DNA of 49,511 nt from JAIXWP01 sp049318685 (GCA_049318685.1 JBMOFW010000002.1:1-49511); one strand, 5' to 3'. Shown: positions 23,369-32,814, numbered from the stretch's first letter. Program-made: numbers and translations. The notes: generated by a model from the letters alone, not told the origin.

Positions 23369-24346
23369 CTAGAAAGAAGGACACGCTATTGTGCGGAACT
23401 TCGGTTTTTTCTTGCGGCAGTCAAAATTGATGGTCAAAGACACCTCGTGTGAACCACCGGTAGCAGGCGTCAACTGTGAAACAGTCACGTCATAGCTATA
23501 TCCAAAACGAATCACATCCGTCTGAATACCTAGGGTGGTGATAAAGGCATCACGGTATGATTCGCCAAAGAGCAAACCACGGAACCATACACCCGCCACG
23601 ATGGGTCCTTTTGTCACATACATACCCAAGTTGAGTTGTTGGAACTCCCCTTGACGGCGGTAGAGTACGTTTGGAGACAAAGTAGCTTCAGCATCACGAC
23701 GCTTCTTCTGAATTGGGATCACCGCTCCAGCGTGGGCAGTAAATTTCATTGGCAAGCGGCTAGTGCCCACAATCAAGGATTCATTGGGCTCATTGAGGTG
23801 ATGCACAGCAAAACCACCATAAACCACGTCGCTAAAACCAAGGATACCGGCAGAGAAGTCAACATTCTTCACAGTACCACCACGCGGAATATCTTGCGTT
23901 TCGTAGATAAAGCCTTTGCGTGAGTCAATCATATCACCAAAAGTCAATTTGCTCCAGTCGAGCGACTTTTGGAAATAGGTAGCTTGGAAGCCCGCCTTGA
24001 TCGAAAATTTGCGGGTAATCGGTTGTTGGTAAGAATAAATACCACTGAAAGTGGTCGTATTCAAAGTACTGGCAGCCGCACGGTCGTTCATTACAATCAG
24101 ACCCAACCCCCCTTGAATAGTCTCCACGTGTTGGTCATAACTGGCACTTGTAGTGACAAATGAACCGGAAAGTGAAGGCCATTGATTGCGGTAGTTCATT
24201 ACCATACGAGGGCAACGCGCCGTACCGGCAAATGCTGGGTTGAGGTAGAGTGGATTGGCATAGAACTGAGTGAACTCGGGGTCCTGAGCCAACACCTGAG
24301 TAGATAGGGTGATAGCTGCGAAAAGACTAAATAAACCTTTTTTCAT
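23369..24346 (-). CDS. PorP/SprF-family type IX secretion outer-membrane protein
   Basis: The 325-residue product belongs to the PorP/SprF family, shown by 'DPEFTQFYANPLYLNPAFAGT' right after the signal peptide, 'PRMVMNYRNQWPSL' and the beta-strand pattern to the C-terminus. Members are outer-membrane barrels that work with specific T9SS cargo or with the PorE/PorK/PorN ring. The ATG at 24346 gives a clean signal peptide ('MKKGLFSLFAAITLSTQVLAQ'); the open frame extends further upstream but lacks a signal. It lies 51 nt upstream of gldJ on the same strand and is divergent from porU. Multiple paralogues usually exist per genome, so I do not assign PorP itself. Confidence 0.9.
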   Translation of the reverse strand: MKKGLFSLFAAITLSTQVLAQDPEFTQFYANPLYLNPAFAGTARCPRMVMNYRNQWPSLSGSFVTTSASYDQHVETIQGGLGLIVMNDRAAASTLNTTTFSGIYSYQQPITRKFSIKAGFQATYFQKSLDWSKLTFGDMIDSRKGFIYETQDIPRGGTVKNVDFSAGILGFSDVVYGGFAVHHLNEPNESLIVGTSRLPMKFTAHAGAVIPIQKKRRDAEATLSPNVLYRRQGEFQQLNLGMYVTKGPIVAGVWFRGLLFGESYRDAFITTLGIQTDVIRFGYSYDVTVSQLTPATGGSHEVSLTINFDCRKKKPKFRTIACPSF

Positions 24347-24480
24347 TCGCACGATTTTTACTTGGGGTAAAAAATGAATTAGCAATATTACAACAATTTT
24401 GGTCAAAAAAAACTTTTTCCAACCAACAATATCAAGACTCGTCTTATGTTTAACCCGTTGCTTTATCCCTTTGAATTGTC

Positions 24481-27400
24481 ATGAATAATCGCGTTTTCTG
24501 CCTCCTCTTTTTCATCCTTCCGATCTCTCTTTTTGCTCAAAACACGTTGACCTTCAACGGAGTAATATCATGGAAAGATCTCGGAAACTCACGTTCTACC
24601 GAGCGCACAGATCTTCTATTCGCCGAAGAAATTTGGTCGGAAAACGGGATTTCTATGCCACTTTTCATGGATCAAATGGTTTTTTCACAGTACAAGTCTG
24701 TCGACCAATACCGCATTTCGGCCCAAGAGGTTACATCTTGCCCCCAAAATATTTTAAGCGAGGCGATCCGACGCCAATTGACAACAGATTGGCAAATCAC
24801 CACCCAAGTCTACCCTGGAGACAATCAATTCTACCTCGTTGTCAGCGTTTTACCTCTTCGTTTAAACAATGGAAACATCGAAAGACTGACGTCATTCACC
24901 CTTGAGGTGGACGTTCGCGATAGTACGAAACCATCCAACAGAACTTTATCTTTTGCAGAACATTCCCAATTGTCTACCGGAACTTGGTATAAAATGGCCA
25001 TAGCCCGCGACGGTGTTTATAAAATTGATCGCAATCTCCTTACTTCTCTGGGAATCGACGCTTCTACAATCAATCCTCAACAGATCAACATTTATGGCAA
25101 CGGTGGATCACTCCTTCCAGAAGACAATAGCGCAGATCGCAGCGACGACCTTCAAAAAAATGCCATCTACATTGAAGGAGAATCTGATGGCTCGTTTGGA
25201 AACAATGATTTTATTCTTTTCTATGGAAAAGGACCGGACACTTGGACATTGACCGGTTCAGGAGAAACATCCTATTGGGCGCACAACAAAAACTATTACT
25301 CAGATTCGGCCTTCTATTTCATCAGAATCGATGATACAGATCCTTTAAGAATCAGCAACTACTCCGAACCCGGTGCATCCGCTACCCAGACTGTCAACAC
25401 TTTTCAAGACTACCAATACATCGAAAACGACCAATACAACATCGCCAAATCAGGTCGTGAGTTTTTAGGCGACGCATTCGAAATAAACACCAGTGCTACT
25501 TACACATTCAGTATGCCCAACTTGGTCAGCGGCACAGGTCGATTTGATTATCAAGCTGCTATCCGGTCCATTGGAGGAGCATCGAATTTTACCTTTAACG
25601 TAGCAGGCACACCCGTATCCACGGCTTCTTCTCCCGTATTCGACAACACGACGAGTTCAGTCGCAGATATTGAAAGTGGTTCAGTTAATTTCAACCCAAC
25701 CGGCAATAGTATTTCAGTGGCCGTCAATTTCGCCAAATTCAATTCTGAATCGCAAGGTTGGATCGACTATATGCGCGTAAATGCCATCCGCAACCTGACG
25801 ATGGCTGGAAATCAACTGCGTTTTCGCGATGCCCGCACCATCAGTGCTGGATCCATCAGTGAGTTTCAATTGGGAGGAGCAGCGGCTGTCTATGCCATTT
25901 GGGATGTGAGCAATCCGCTTCAACCCCAAAAAATCAATTTTACCCTTGGTGCTACCATCACTTGGAAAGCAGAAACTTCTGACTTAAAAGAGTTTATCGC
26001 CTTCACCAATTCGGGATACCTCACCCCTACCCCAAAAGGAGCTGTAGCTAACCAAGATTTGCATGCACTAAATGATATTGATTTGGTCATCATCACAGCA
26101 CCCAAGCACGCATCATATGCCCAACAAATAGCAGACATTCACAGCAACGAAGGGTGGACAGTGGCTATAGTTACACCAGAACAGATTTACAATGAATTCT
26201 CTTCAGGGAATCCCGATGTCGTTGCATTTCGCATGTTGATGAAAATGCTCTACGATCGCGCCGCTGGTGACGAAAATATCGCACCAAAAGAATTGCTCCT
26301 TTTTGGGGATGGCACCTACCTCAACAACAAAGGTTTGCTTGCACAACAAGGTTACAATGTGATGGTCTTTGAAAGCAACAACAGCATTTCACCATTAAGT
26401 TCTTATGTCAGCGACGATTATTATGTCTGTCTAGACGACAACGAAAATGGCGCTGCTTCGAACAAATTGGATTGCGGCATTGGTCGTATTCCCGCTTCCA
26501 ATGCTTCAGAAGCTGAGGCCTATGTCAATAAACTAAAAGGCTATGTGGCTGCCAACACAAGTCCGAACGGTGATGCATACTGTATCGGAGACGAAACCGA
26601 ATCTTCATTCGGTCAGTGGCGCAATATTCTAACATTCATTTCCGACGACCAAGATGGTGATGGATTGCCCTTCGAGCAGGTACATTTAGAAACGTCTGAT
26701 GATATGGCCGATTCTGTGGCGAAATACCATCCTTCCTATGACTTGGTGAAATTATACATGGATGCGTTTAAGCAAACCGTGACGCCTGGTGGTGAGCGAT
26801 ACAACGAAGGAGCTGAAGCCATCAAGCAACGCGTACAAAACGGTTCTTTACTTGTAACCTATATCGGACATGGAGGACACAAAGGGTTCGCTCATGAACG
26901 CATACTCAACATTCCGACAATTAGCGGCTGGACCAATTTTAACAGGCTGCCCGTATTTCTCACTGCCACATGCGAGCTGGCTCGATTTGATGACCCTAGC
27001 GAAGTGACCGCCGGAGAAATATTGATTAACAATCCGAGTGGAGGAGCCATCGCCATGTTGACCACAACTCGCATCGTGACTTCAGGAGCCAATCGCGAAT
27101 TGGATGAAGCATTTTTCGCAGTTGCCTTCGAAGATGAAACCATTTCTGATTTGACCTTGGGTAAAATCAATATGCTCACAAAAAATGGAGTTGGGTTATC
27201 CAACAGTAGTAAACCCAATTTCAGTTTGCTTGGCGACCCTGCTTTGCGCATGCGTTATCCCGAAAAATACGTGTACACTACACATATCAATGAAACTGAA
27301 ATGACCGTTTTCACCGACACGTTGAAAGCATTGCAAGAAGTCGTTTTCACAGGATTTGTGGGTGACGCCGATGGAAATAAACTCACCGATTTCAATGGTT

Positions 27401-28341
27401 TCGTTTATCCATCTGTATACGATAAGGCCTCTTATGTAGAAACACAAAATAACGATGGAGGTGATATTCAGAATTACACCACATTCAATAAAATTCTCTA
27501 CAAAGGAAAAGCTACCGTCACCGCTGGAGATTTCTCCTTCCGATTTGTTGTTCCTTACGACATCAACTATACTGTTGATTCAGCGCGTGTGAGCTATTAT
27601 GCGGTGGCTGGCAATGTGGATGCTCATGGATTCAATGAAGACTTTTTAATTGGCAGTGCGCTCAGTGGTGCGCAGTTGAATACCGTAGGACCAGCGATTG
27701 ATTTGTTTCTCAATGACAGCACATTTGTCAGCGGAGGCATCACCGACACCAAACCCATATTGTTGGCGCAATTGAAAGATGAAAATGGTATCAACACTGT
27801 GGGCAACGGAATCGGTCACGACCTCATTGCCGTGCTCGACGAAGACACGCAAAATCCAATTCGATTGAACGATTATTACGAAGCGGATTTAGACACCTAC
27901 AAAAGCGGAACGGTTCGATATCAAATGCCCACAATAGCCACAGGTAGCCATACCCTTCGTTTGAAGGCTTGGGACATCCACAACAATTCGTCCGAAACGA
28001 CGATTGAATTTGTGGTAGCAGATGACGCCGGTATCGCGCTCGAACATGTCTTAAACTACCCCAATCCATTTACAACTCACACAGAGTTTTTCTTTGAGCA
28101 CAATCAACCTTGTGAGTTTCTCGATGTGCGAATTCAAGTTTTCACCGTGGGAGGAAAACTAGTGAAAACCATTAATCAACAGGTGAAACAAGCGGGTTAC
28201 CGCAGTGAAGGCATTGCATGGGATGGCACCGATGATTACGGAGACCGCATCGGAAAAGGAGTTTATGTTTATAAAATAGAAGTGATGAATGAAACCGGTC
28301 AACGTGGCGAAGCCATTGAAAAGCTTGTCATTCTCAAATAG
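24481..28341 (+). CDS. porU: Type IX secretion system sortase PorU
   Basis: The 1286-residue product has a signal peptide (1-20) and a gingipain-like C25 peptidase domain. Its catalytic histidine lies in 'YIGHGGH' (H797 or H800) and its catalytic cysteine in 'TATCELARF' (C831). A C-terminal FlgD-like Ig segment runs from about 1190 ('VLNYPNPFTTHTEFFFEHN') to the end ('GKGVYVYKIEVMN'). PorU is the sortase that removes the C-terminal signal from T9SS cargo and attaches the cargo to surface glycans. It is followed by porV after 52 nt, the classical gene pair, and is divergent from porP/gldJ. Length is in the normal range. Confidence 0.96.
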   Translation: MNNRVFCLLFFILPISLFAQNTLTFNGVISWKDLGNSRSTERTDLLFAEEIWSENGISMPLFMDQMVFSQYKSVDQYRISAQEVTSCPQNILSEAIRRQLTTDWQITTQVYPGDNQFYLVVSVLPLRLNNGNIERLTSFTLEVDVRDSTKPSNRTLSFAEHSQLSTGTWYKMAIARDGVYKIDRNLLTSLGIDASTINPQQINIYGNGGSLLPEDNSADRSDDLQKNAIYIEGESDGSFGNNDFILFYGKGPDTWTLTGSGETSYWAHNKNYYSDSAFYFIRIDDTDPLRISNYSEPGASATQTVNTFQDYQYIENDQYNIAKSGREFLGDAFEINTSATYTFSMPNLVSGTGRFDYQAAIRSIGGASNFTFNVAGTPVSTASSPVFDNTTSSVADIESGSVNFNPTGNSISVAVNFAKFNSESQGWIDYMRVNAIRNLTMAGNQLRFRDARTISAGSISEFQLGGAAAVYAIWDVSNPLQPQKINFTLGATITWKAETSDLKEFIAFTNSGYLTPTPKGAVANQDLHALNDIDLVIITAPKHASYAQQIADIHSNEGWTVAIVTPEQIYNEFSSGNPDVVAFRMLMKMLYDRAAGDENIAPKELLLFGDGTYLNNKGLLAQQGYNVMVFESNNSISPLSSYVSDDYYVCLDDNENGAASNKLDCGIGRIPASNASEAEAYVNKLKGYVAANTSPNGDAYCIGDETESSFGQWRNILTFISDDQDGDGLPFEQVHLETSDDMADSVAKYHPSYDLVKLYMDAFKQTVTPGGERYNEGAEAIKQRVQNGSLLVTYIGHGGHKGFAHERILNIPTISGWTNFNRLPVFLTATCELARFDDPSEVTAGEILINNPSGGAIAMLTTTRIVTSGANRELDEAFFAVAFEDETISDLTLGKINMLTKNGVGLSNSSKPNFSLLGDPALRMRYPEKYVYTTHINETEMTVFTDTLKALQEVVFTGFVGDADGNKLTDFNGFVYPSVYDKASYVETQNNDGGDIQNYTTFNKILYKGKATVTAGDFSFRFVVPYDINYTVDSARVSYYAVAGNVDAHGFNEDFLIGSALSGAQLNTVGPAIDLFLNDSTFVSGGITDTKPILLAQLKDENGINTVGNGIGHDLIAVLDEDTQNPIRLNDYYEADLDTYKSGTVRYQMPTIATGSHTLRLKAWDIHNNSSETTIEFVVADDAGIALEHVLNYPNPFTTHTEFFFEHNQPCEFLDVRIQVFTVGGKLVKTINQQVKQAGYRSEGIAWDGTDDYGDRIGKGVYVYKIEVMNETGQRGEAIEKLVILK

Positions 28342-28363
28342 AAACCTTATGGAGTGCATTACG

Positions 28364-28371
28364 TATATTTG
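28364..28371 (+). promoter_or_regulatory. Possible internal promoter of porV
   Basis: TATATTTG followed by CAC lies 22 nt before the porV ATG, so a start near 28375 would give a leader of about 19 nt. It may add to transcription from porU. Confidence 0.42.
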
Positions 28372-28393
28372 CACTCCCTATAAATTAGGCAAC

Positions 28394-29632
28394 ATGTATA
28401 AATCGCTTTTTCTTGCTTCCGCCCTTATTTTGATCGGAAGTTTTGGTGCCAAGGCACAATTGAATAATCAGACCGAACGCGCTCAACAAGTGCAGCTCAA
28501 TACGATTACCACTGCCGTTCCTTTTTTGATGATTGCACCCGATTCACGTTCTGGAGCGATCGGGGACGCAGGCGTTGCCATTAGCCCGGACGCCAATAGC
28601 GTTCATTGGAATCCCGCTAAATTGGCCTATCTCAAGGAAGATTTGGAATTCAGTTTTTCATATTCACCATGGCTTCGTGCATTGGTGAATGATATGAATT
28701 TGGGATATTTGAGTTTTAGTAAAAAACTGAGTAAAAATCAAGGGATCGGTGGGTCATTGCGCTACTTTACCTTAGGCAAAATCTCATTCACCGATGAAAC
28801 AGGCGCACCATTGCGCGATTTCAAACCAGCTGAATTTGCGCTCGACATGTCTTTTGCACAGCGTTTATCGGAGCGTTTTAGCGGGGGTATTGCAGCCCGG
28901 TTTGTAAACTCCAATTTAACTGGCGGAACACCTGTAGCCGGCGCTGAATCTAAACCGGGACGTTCATTTGCTGTCGATGTATCTGGATTCTACACCAATG
29001 ATAAAATGAAAATTGGGGATCTTCCTGCAACATTGAATTTTGGTTTCAATATTTCAAACATTGGTGCTAAAATGCAATACACCAACACGGATCAACGTGA
29101 CTTCATTCCGACGAATTTGAAATTGGGAACTTCGTTGATGCTCGATTTGGATGATTACAACCAATTGGGATTCACGGTTGACTTCAACAAACTTCTTGTT
29201 CCGACACCAGCCATTTATGATAATGATGGAAATCTTTTAGCAGGAAAATCTGCGGATGTAGGCACTGCACAAGGTATGCTGCAATCCTTCTCTGACGCTC
29301 CTGGTGTATACAATCCAGAAACAGGCGAAATTGAAAGCGGAAGCGTGTTTAAAGAAGAATTAAGAGAAATCAATATCGGCGGTGGTTTTGAATATTGGTA
29401 TGACCAACAATTCGCTTTTCGCACAGGTTATTTCTACGAACATTTCTCTAAAGGAAATCGTCAGTACATCACGTTGGGTGCTGGTTTGAAATATCAGGTA
29501 TTGACCATCGACATGTCTTATTTGATTAGCACTACACAAAACAATCCGTTGGCCAATACTTTGCGATTCACTTTGCGTTTAGCATTAAGTGACTTGAAAA
29601 AAAGTACAGAAACAGAAGAAACTCCTGAATAA
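28394..29632 (+). CDS. porV: Type IX secretion system outer-membrane shuttle PorV
   Basis: The 412-residue protein has a signal peptide ('MYKSLFLASALILIGSFGAKAQ') and belongs to the FadL-like barrel family. 'AVPFLMIAPDSRSGAIGDAGVAISPDANSVHWNPAKLAYL' is typical of PorV/LptO. It binds the C-terminal domain of cargo leaving the SprA translocon and hands it to PorU. The ATG at 28394 is chosen because it begins the signal peptide; the open frame extends 105 nt further back into porU. It is followed by ispF after 3 nt. Confidence 0.95.
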   Translation: MYKSLFLASALILIGSFGAKAQLNNQTERAQQVQLNTITTAVPFLMIAPDSRSGAIGDAGVAISPDANSVHWNPAKLAYLKEDLEFSFSYSPWLRALVNDMNLGYLSFSKKLSKNQGIGGSLRYFTLGKISFTDETGAPLRDFKPAEFALDMSFAQRLSERFSGGIAARFVNSNLTGGTPVAGAESKPGRSFAVDVSGFYTNDKMKIGDLPATLNFGFNISNIGAKMQYTNTDQRDFIPTNLKLGTSLMLDLDDYNQLGFTVDFNKLLVPTPAIYDNDGNLLAGKSADVGTAQGMLQSFSDAPGVYNPETGEIESGSVFKEELREINIGGGFEYWYDQQFAFRTGYFYEHFSKGNRQYITLGAGLKYQVLTIDMSYLISTTQNNPLANTLRFTLRLALSDLKKSTETEETPE

Positions 29633-29635
29633 TCA

Positions 29636-30118
29636 ATGATGAATATTCGGGTAGGTTTTGGATATGATGTACATCAATTGGTTGAAGGTCGTGAGCTCTG
29701 GCTTGGTGGAGTTTTAATTCCTCATGAGAAAGGAGCGTTAGGGCACAGCGACGCTGATGTATTGCTGCACGCCATTTGTGACGCCCTTCTTGGCGCGGCT
29801 GCCTTAAGAGATATAGGTCAACATTTCCCCGATACATCTTCGGACTTCAAAGGCATTGACTCTAAAATTTTATTGGAAAAAACATGTGCCCTCGTCCGTG
29901 AAAATGGGTGGGAAATATCCAATATCGATAGTACGCTTTGCCTCGAACGACCGAAGGTGATGAAACATGCAGAAAAAATGAAGGCCGCTATTTCCATAGC
30001 GGCCAATATTCGTGAAGATCAAATTTCAATTAAAGCAACCACTTCCGAGAAAATGGGATTTGTTGGTCGTGAAGAGGGCGTCAACGCCTATGCCGTTGCA
30101 CTCATTTTCAAGATCTAG
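29636..30118 (+). CDS. ispF: 2-C-methyl-D-erythritol 2,4-cyclodiphosphate synthase
   Basis: The 160-residue product shows the IspF signatures 'RVGFGYDVHQL' (metal ligands D and H), 'GHSDADVLLHAICDALLGAA' and 'IGQHFPD', plus 'ATTSEKMGFVGREEGVNAYAVALI'. It catalyses the fifth step of the methylerythritol phosphate pathway to isoprenoids. Two tandem ATG codons occur; the second (29639) is equally possible. It is cotranscribed with porU and porV, and its stop codon overlaps the convergent DUF4956 gene by 4 nt. Confidence 0.96.
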   Translation: MMNIRVGFGYDVHQLVEGRELWLGGVLIPHEKGALGHSDADVLLHAICDALLGAAALRDIGQHFPDTSSDFKGIDSKILLEKTCALVRENGWEISNIDSTLCLERPKVMKHAEKMKAAISIAANIREDQISIKATTSEKMGFVGREEGVNAYAVALIFKI

Positions 30119-30864
30119 CTATTAAAGCCTGTTGAGAAAGTATCGTCTATTTGACCGGGTTGCTCATCTTCATAGAAGTAAATCTTGAGCATGACGGTAT
30201 CTCTTAAGAAGTCAATTTTACCTACTTCTACGCGATTTACTTTAATTCCCGTCCGATGCTGTAAATCCGCAATAAGTTCGGGACGTCGTCCTTGTTGAAT
30301 CAATTCAATATTTTCATAAATCACAATCTTTTGAGATTCATGTCGGAGAAGCCAAACCTTTTCCAATCCATACGTAGTACCCAAGATGACCACGTTGGCA
30401 AAAGACAATTCCAACAAAGAAATCTTCTTATTGATTAAGGCATTCATCACCGACATTCCGATAATGATAAAGAGATAAGTCATTTCTTTAATCGGGATTG
30501 CATCTGTGCGATATCGAATAATTCCGAATACGGCAAACAAACCCAACGCAAATCCCATTTCAAGCTTGACACTTTCCAACAAAAAACACATCAGGAATAT
30601 AGAAATCGAAAAGAGAAAATAAGTAAATAAAAAGTCCTTGCGCTTTGCAATGGGATAATAGATAACCCTGACTAAAACAAAAATGAACGCAAGGTGCAAA
30701 GTCAAGCGAATAACCAAACCGAGAAAGTCTTCCCAATTGGCCAATTTTATGCCTCCTAGAGGTTTAAACTTATCCTTCATCTCAGCCGCGTCTTCAACAA
30801 CTGATGACAAAGTATCTTGAATTTGTAGATCGAAGATCGATGCCAAGCTATGCAACCATTCCAT
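30115..30864 (-). CDS. DUF4956 domain-containing membrane protein
   Basis: The 249-residue product has about four hydrophobic helices in residues 45-170 and a cytoplasmic C-terminal tail. The segment 'GFALGLFAVFGIIRYRTDAIPIKEMTYLF' is the diagnostic part of DUF4956. The function is unknown. Its gene overlaps the upstream VTC-domain polymerase by 17 nt, and this pair recurs in many bacteria. It is therefore likely to be the membrane partner of a polyphosphate-type polymerase. Confidence 0.85.
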   Translation of the reverse strand: MEWLHSLASIFDLQIQDTLSSVVEDAAEMKDKFKPLGGIKLANWEDFLGLVIRLTLHLAFIFVLVRVIYYPIAKRKDFLFTYFLFSISIFLMCFLLESVKLEMGFALGLFAVFGIIRYRTDAIPIKEMTYLFIIIGMSVMNALINKKISLLELSFANVVILGTTYGLEKVWLLRHESQKIVIYENIELIQQGRRPELIADLQHRTGIKVNRVEVGKIDFLRDTVMLKIYFYEDEQPGQIDDTFSTGFNS

Positions 30865-31606
30865 TTTTTATCTTCCTTATTTTTAAAATTTTTGCTTTGA
30901 AATTATTGGATTTAATCTCCGGATACAACAGTGTAACTCCGAGACAATACTTACTAATGCTATCTGGGCGAATCAATCTGCGTTTCACTTCACGCATAAA
31001 CGGCGAATGTCGATTTTGCTTTTCTTGTTTTACTTCACAAATCACCAAGTCCTCAATTGACATGTGGTTGTTGCCTTGCGAAAAACTCAGATTACAATCG
31101 ATGGTCAATCGTTCCGGTACTTCTTGATTCACTAAAGTAATTCGGGAAAATGCATTCCACAACTTGGCTTCCAAGTCCAAACCAAGATGGGTTTCTTCTT
31201 CAATAAACTCCTTCTGATTTAATTCTAATGGCTCGTCAATCAATCCCAGTTTAGTGCGGTCTTTAATTGTGCGATCTTTATTGCTTTTGAACTTTACTTC
31301 CAAAAATGTAAGATTGCTCTCGACATATTTTCTTTTTCGAATTTTGTATCGATTCTTTTTTCCATTGTGGTGGCGTCGATAAAAAAGAAAATCTGGAGTG
31401 TCGTAGTATAATGTTTCATAAGCACTTTGCCTCACACCATTCACCTCAAGTACACGATAAGAAGACGGAAGCAATTGGAGTATCGAAATGAGATCCACAA
31501 CACTAATCATAAATTTCGTGTCCGTGCGGTTCATCAATTCTACTCCTTCCATTTCCACTAATGAAATGGGCGAAAATGAATTTAATATATCAGAGATTTG
31601 GCTCAC
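30848..31606 (-). CDS. VTC-domain (polyphosphate polymerase-like) protein
   Basis: The 252-residue protein is made of a single VTC/CYTH-like tunnel domain. It shows 'MNRTDTKFMI', 'YETLYYDTPDFLFYRRH', the basic stretch 'KKNRYKIRKRKY', 'TFLEVKFKSNK' and, further on, 'RLTIDCNLSF' and 'LVICEVKQEK'. Yeast Vtc4 uses such a domain to polymerise phosphate from ATP. The bacterial homologues are called polyphosphate polymerase domain proteins, but activity is not proven for most. The start is the GTG at 31606; an in-frame ATG at residue 19 is an alternative, and it would keep the catalytic core. It overlaps DUF4956 by 17 nt. Confidence 0.82.
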   Translation of the reverse strand: MSQISDILNSFSPISLVEMEGVELMNRTDTKFMISVVDLISILQLLPSSYRVLEVNGVRQSAYETLYYDTPDFLFYRRHHNGKKNRYKIRKRKYVESNLTFLEVKFKSNKDRTIKDRTKLGLIDEPLELNQKEFIEEETHLGLDLEAKLWNAFSRITLVNQEVPERLTIDCNLSFSQGNNHMSIEDLVICEVKQEKQNRHSPFMREVKRRLIRPDSISKYCLGVTLLYPEIKSNNFKAKILKIRKIKNGMVA

Positions 31607-31636
31607 AGGTAAACAAATGTAACGTCAATGTTACCT
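31607..31636. promoter_or_regulatory. Inverted repeat with embedded promoter upstream of the VTC gene
   Basis: AGGTAA (31607-31612) and TTACCT (31631-31636) form an inverted repeat enclosing a second one, GTAAC (31619-31623) and GTTAC (31630-31634). The minus-strand -7 box TACATTTG (31614-31621) is inside it, 7 nt from the GTG start. A plus-strand TACCTTTA toward cdd begins at 31632. The layout suggests an operator between divergent genes. Confidence 0.45.
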
Positions 31637-31679
31637 TTAACAGCACGATGACGTCATTTTTTTGACTAGGTTTAATGCG

Positions 31680-32168
31680 ATGAAGAAACAGCAATTTATT
31701 TTCGAATGGCAAGTAATACAAGCCATCGATGATTTACCCGAAGTTGACCGCACACTGTTGGAACATGCGCATATCGCACGCAATGATGCGTATAGTCCAT
31801 ATAGTCGTTTTAAAGTTGGCGCAGCATTGCTCCTTTCAGATGGAACCATTGTAAAAGGGAATAATCAAGAAAACATGGCTTATCCAAGCGGTTTGTGCGC
31901 AGAGCGTGTGGCCATGTTTTGGGCAGGTGCCAATCATTCGAACAAAAAAATTCTTGCTATTGCCATCACTGCTTCATCGGTTGATTTTACTACCAATCAA
32001 CCGGTAACACCGTGTGGAGCATGCAGACAAGCCATGCTTGAATATGAAATAAAGCAACTTTCGCCCATAAAAATTATCATGCAAGGAGCGGAAGGTGAAA
32101 TCATTATTGTTGATCAAATTCGCGATCTATTGCCACTCTATTTTCACGAAAAAAGACTCGGCAAATAA
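31680..32168 (+). CDS. cdd: Cytidine deaminase
   Basis: The 162-residue product contains the zinc-binding active-site motifs of the cytidine/deoxycytidylate deaminase superfamily: 'SGLCAERVAMFWAG' (with C-A-E) and 'PCGACRQAMLEY' (P-C-x-x-C). It converts cytidine to uridine in pyrimidine salvage. 'AYSPYSRFKVGAALLLSDG' near the N-terminus is also conserved. The ATG at 31680 is preferred over the TTG at 31662. It lies divergent from the VTC gene and converges with the PorT-like gene, with 6 nt between their stops. Confidence 0.95.
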   Translation: MKKQQFIFEWQVIQAIDDLPEVDRTLLEHAHIARNDAYSPYSRFKVGAALLLSDGTIVKGNNQENMAYPSGLCAERVAMFWAGANHSNKKILAIAITASSVDFTTNQPVTPCGACRQAMLEYEIKQLSPIKIIMQGAEGEIIIVDQIRDLLPLYFHEKRLGK

Positions 32169-32174
32169 TTCCTA

Positions 32175-32810
32175 CTAAAACCGATACTGAATGCCTATTT
32201 GCATCCATTGGTTGTAATTTCCTTGTTCGTAATAGGACAATTTATTGACTACCGCGGGTGCCGGACGAATAGGAATGATACTCGTGCCGCCTCGAAGCTC
32301 AAAACCAATATTTCCTTCCGGCTGATAGGTGATAGAAAATATGCCCGCTAAATCGAGGGTCTCGAATTTTGGATTGGGCTCATACGAGATATCATTATAC
32401 ACCGCCTTCTGAGAAACCAAAACGCCCACACTTGGACCTAACCCAATTCGGAAATTCGATTTAGAATAAGTAAGCATCAGCGGCATATCAATGTAATTCA
32501 ACCGAAAAGCAAAAACATTATTATCGCCATTGTCAGGATCCGCTTGCTTCTTTGACCCTTTGTTGATGTATTGCAATCCCAAGTATGTGCCCATTACTCC
32601 ATTGAAATCCATGTGAATCCATCCACCTCCCGTTACTCCGAGCTTATCCCAGCCAGCAAGCGCGTCTCCACTCATTTGAGAAGTCACGCCACCAACCATC
32701 AAACCTCCGGTAAAATCAACCTGTGCTAAGGAGGATTTTGAGAACAAGAACGAGGACAAGAACGAGAACAAGAACAAGAACTTGGATTTTGAGGAGCTTT
32801 TTAACTTCAT
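32175..32810 (-). CDS. PorT-like outer-membrane beta-barrel protein
   Basis: The 211-residue product begins with a signal peptide whose core is a Phe-Leu repeat, cleaved at about 'SSLAQ'. It continues as an eight-stranded-type outer-membrane barrel with 'GGLMVGGVTSQMSGD', 'YIDMPLMLTYSKSNFRIGLGPSVGVL' and a terminal aromatic 'QYRF'. These features fit the porin/PorT-like family common in Bacteroidota. The ATG at 32810 is chosen because it starts the signal peptide. It is 4 nt downstream of the Omp28 stop, so it belongs to the same operon. The function is not known. Confidence 0.78.
   Translation of the reverse strand: MKLKSSSKSKFLFLFSFLSSFLFSKSSLAQVDFTGGLMVGGVTSQMSGDALAGWDKLGVTGGGWIHMDFNGVMGTYLGLQYINKGSKKQADPDNGDNNVFAFRLNYIDMPLMLTYSKSNFRIGLGPSVGVLVSQKAVYNDISYEPNPKFETLDLAGIFSITYQPEGNIGFELRGGTSIIPIRPAPAVVNKLSYYEQGNYNQWMQIGIQYRF
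32740..32781. repeat. Seven 6-bp tandem units encoding the signal-peptide core
   Basis: The plus strand carries seven consecutive hexamers of the form AAGAAC, GAGAAC or GAGGAC. Read on the minus strand as TTCTTG-like units they encode alternating Phe and Leu (with some Ser), the hydrophobic core of the signal peptide of the PorT-like protein. Confidence 0.9.
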
Positions 32811-32814
32811 TGCA

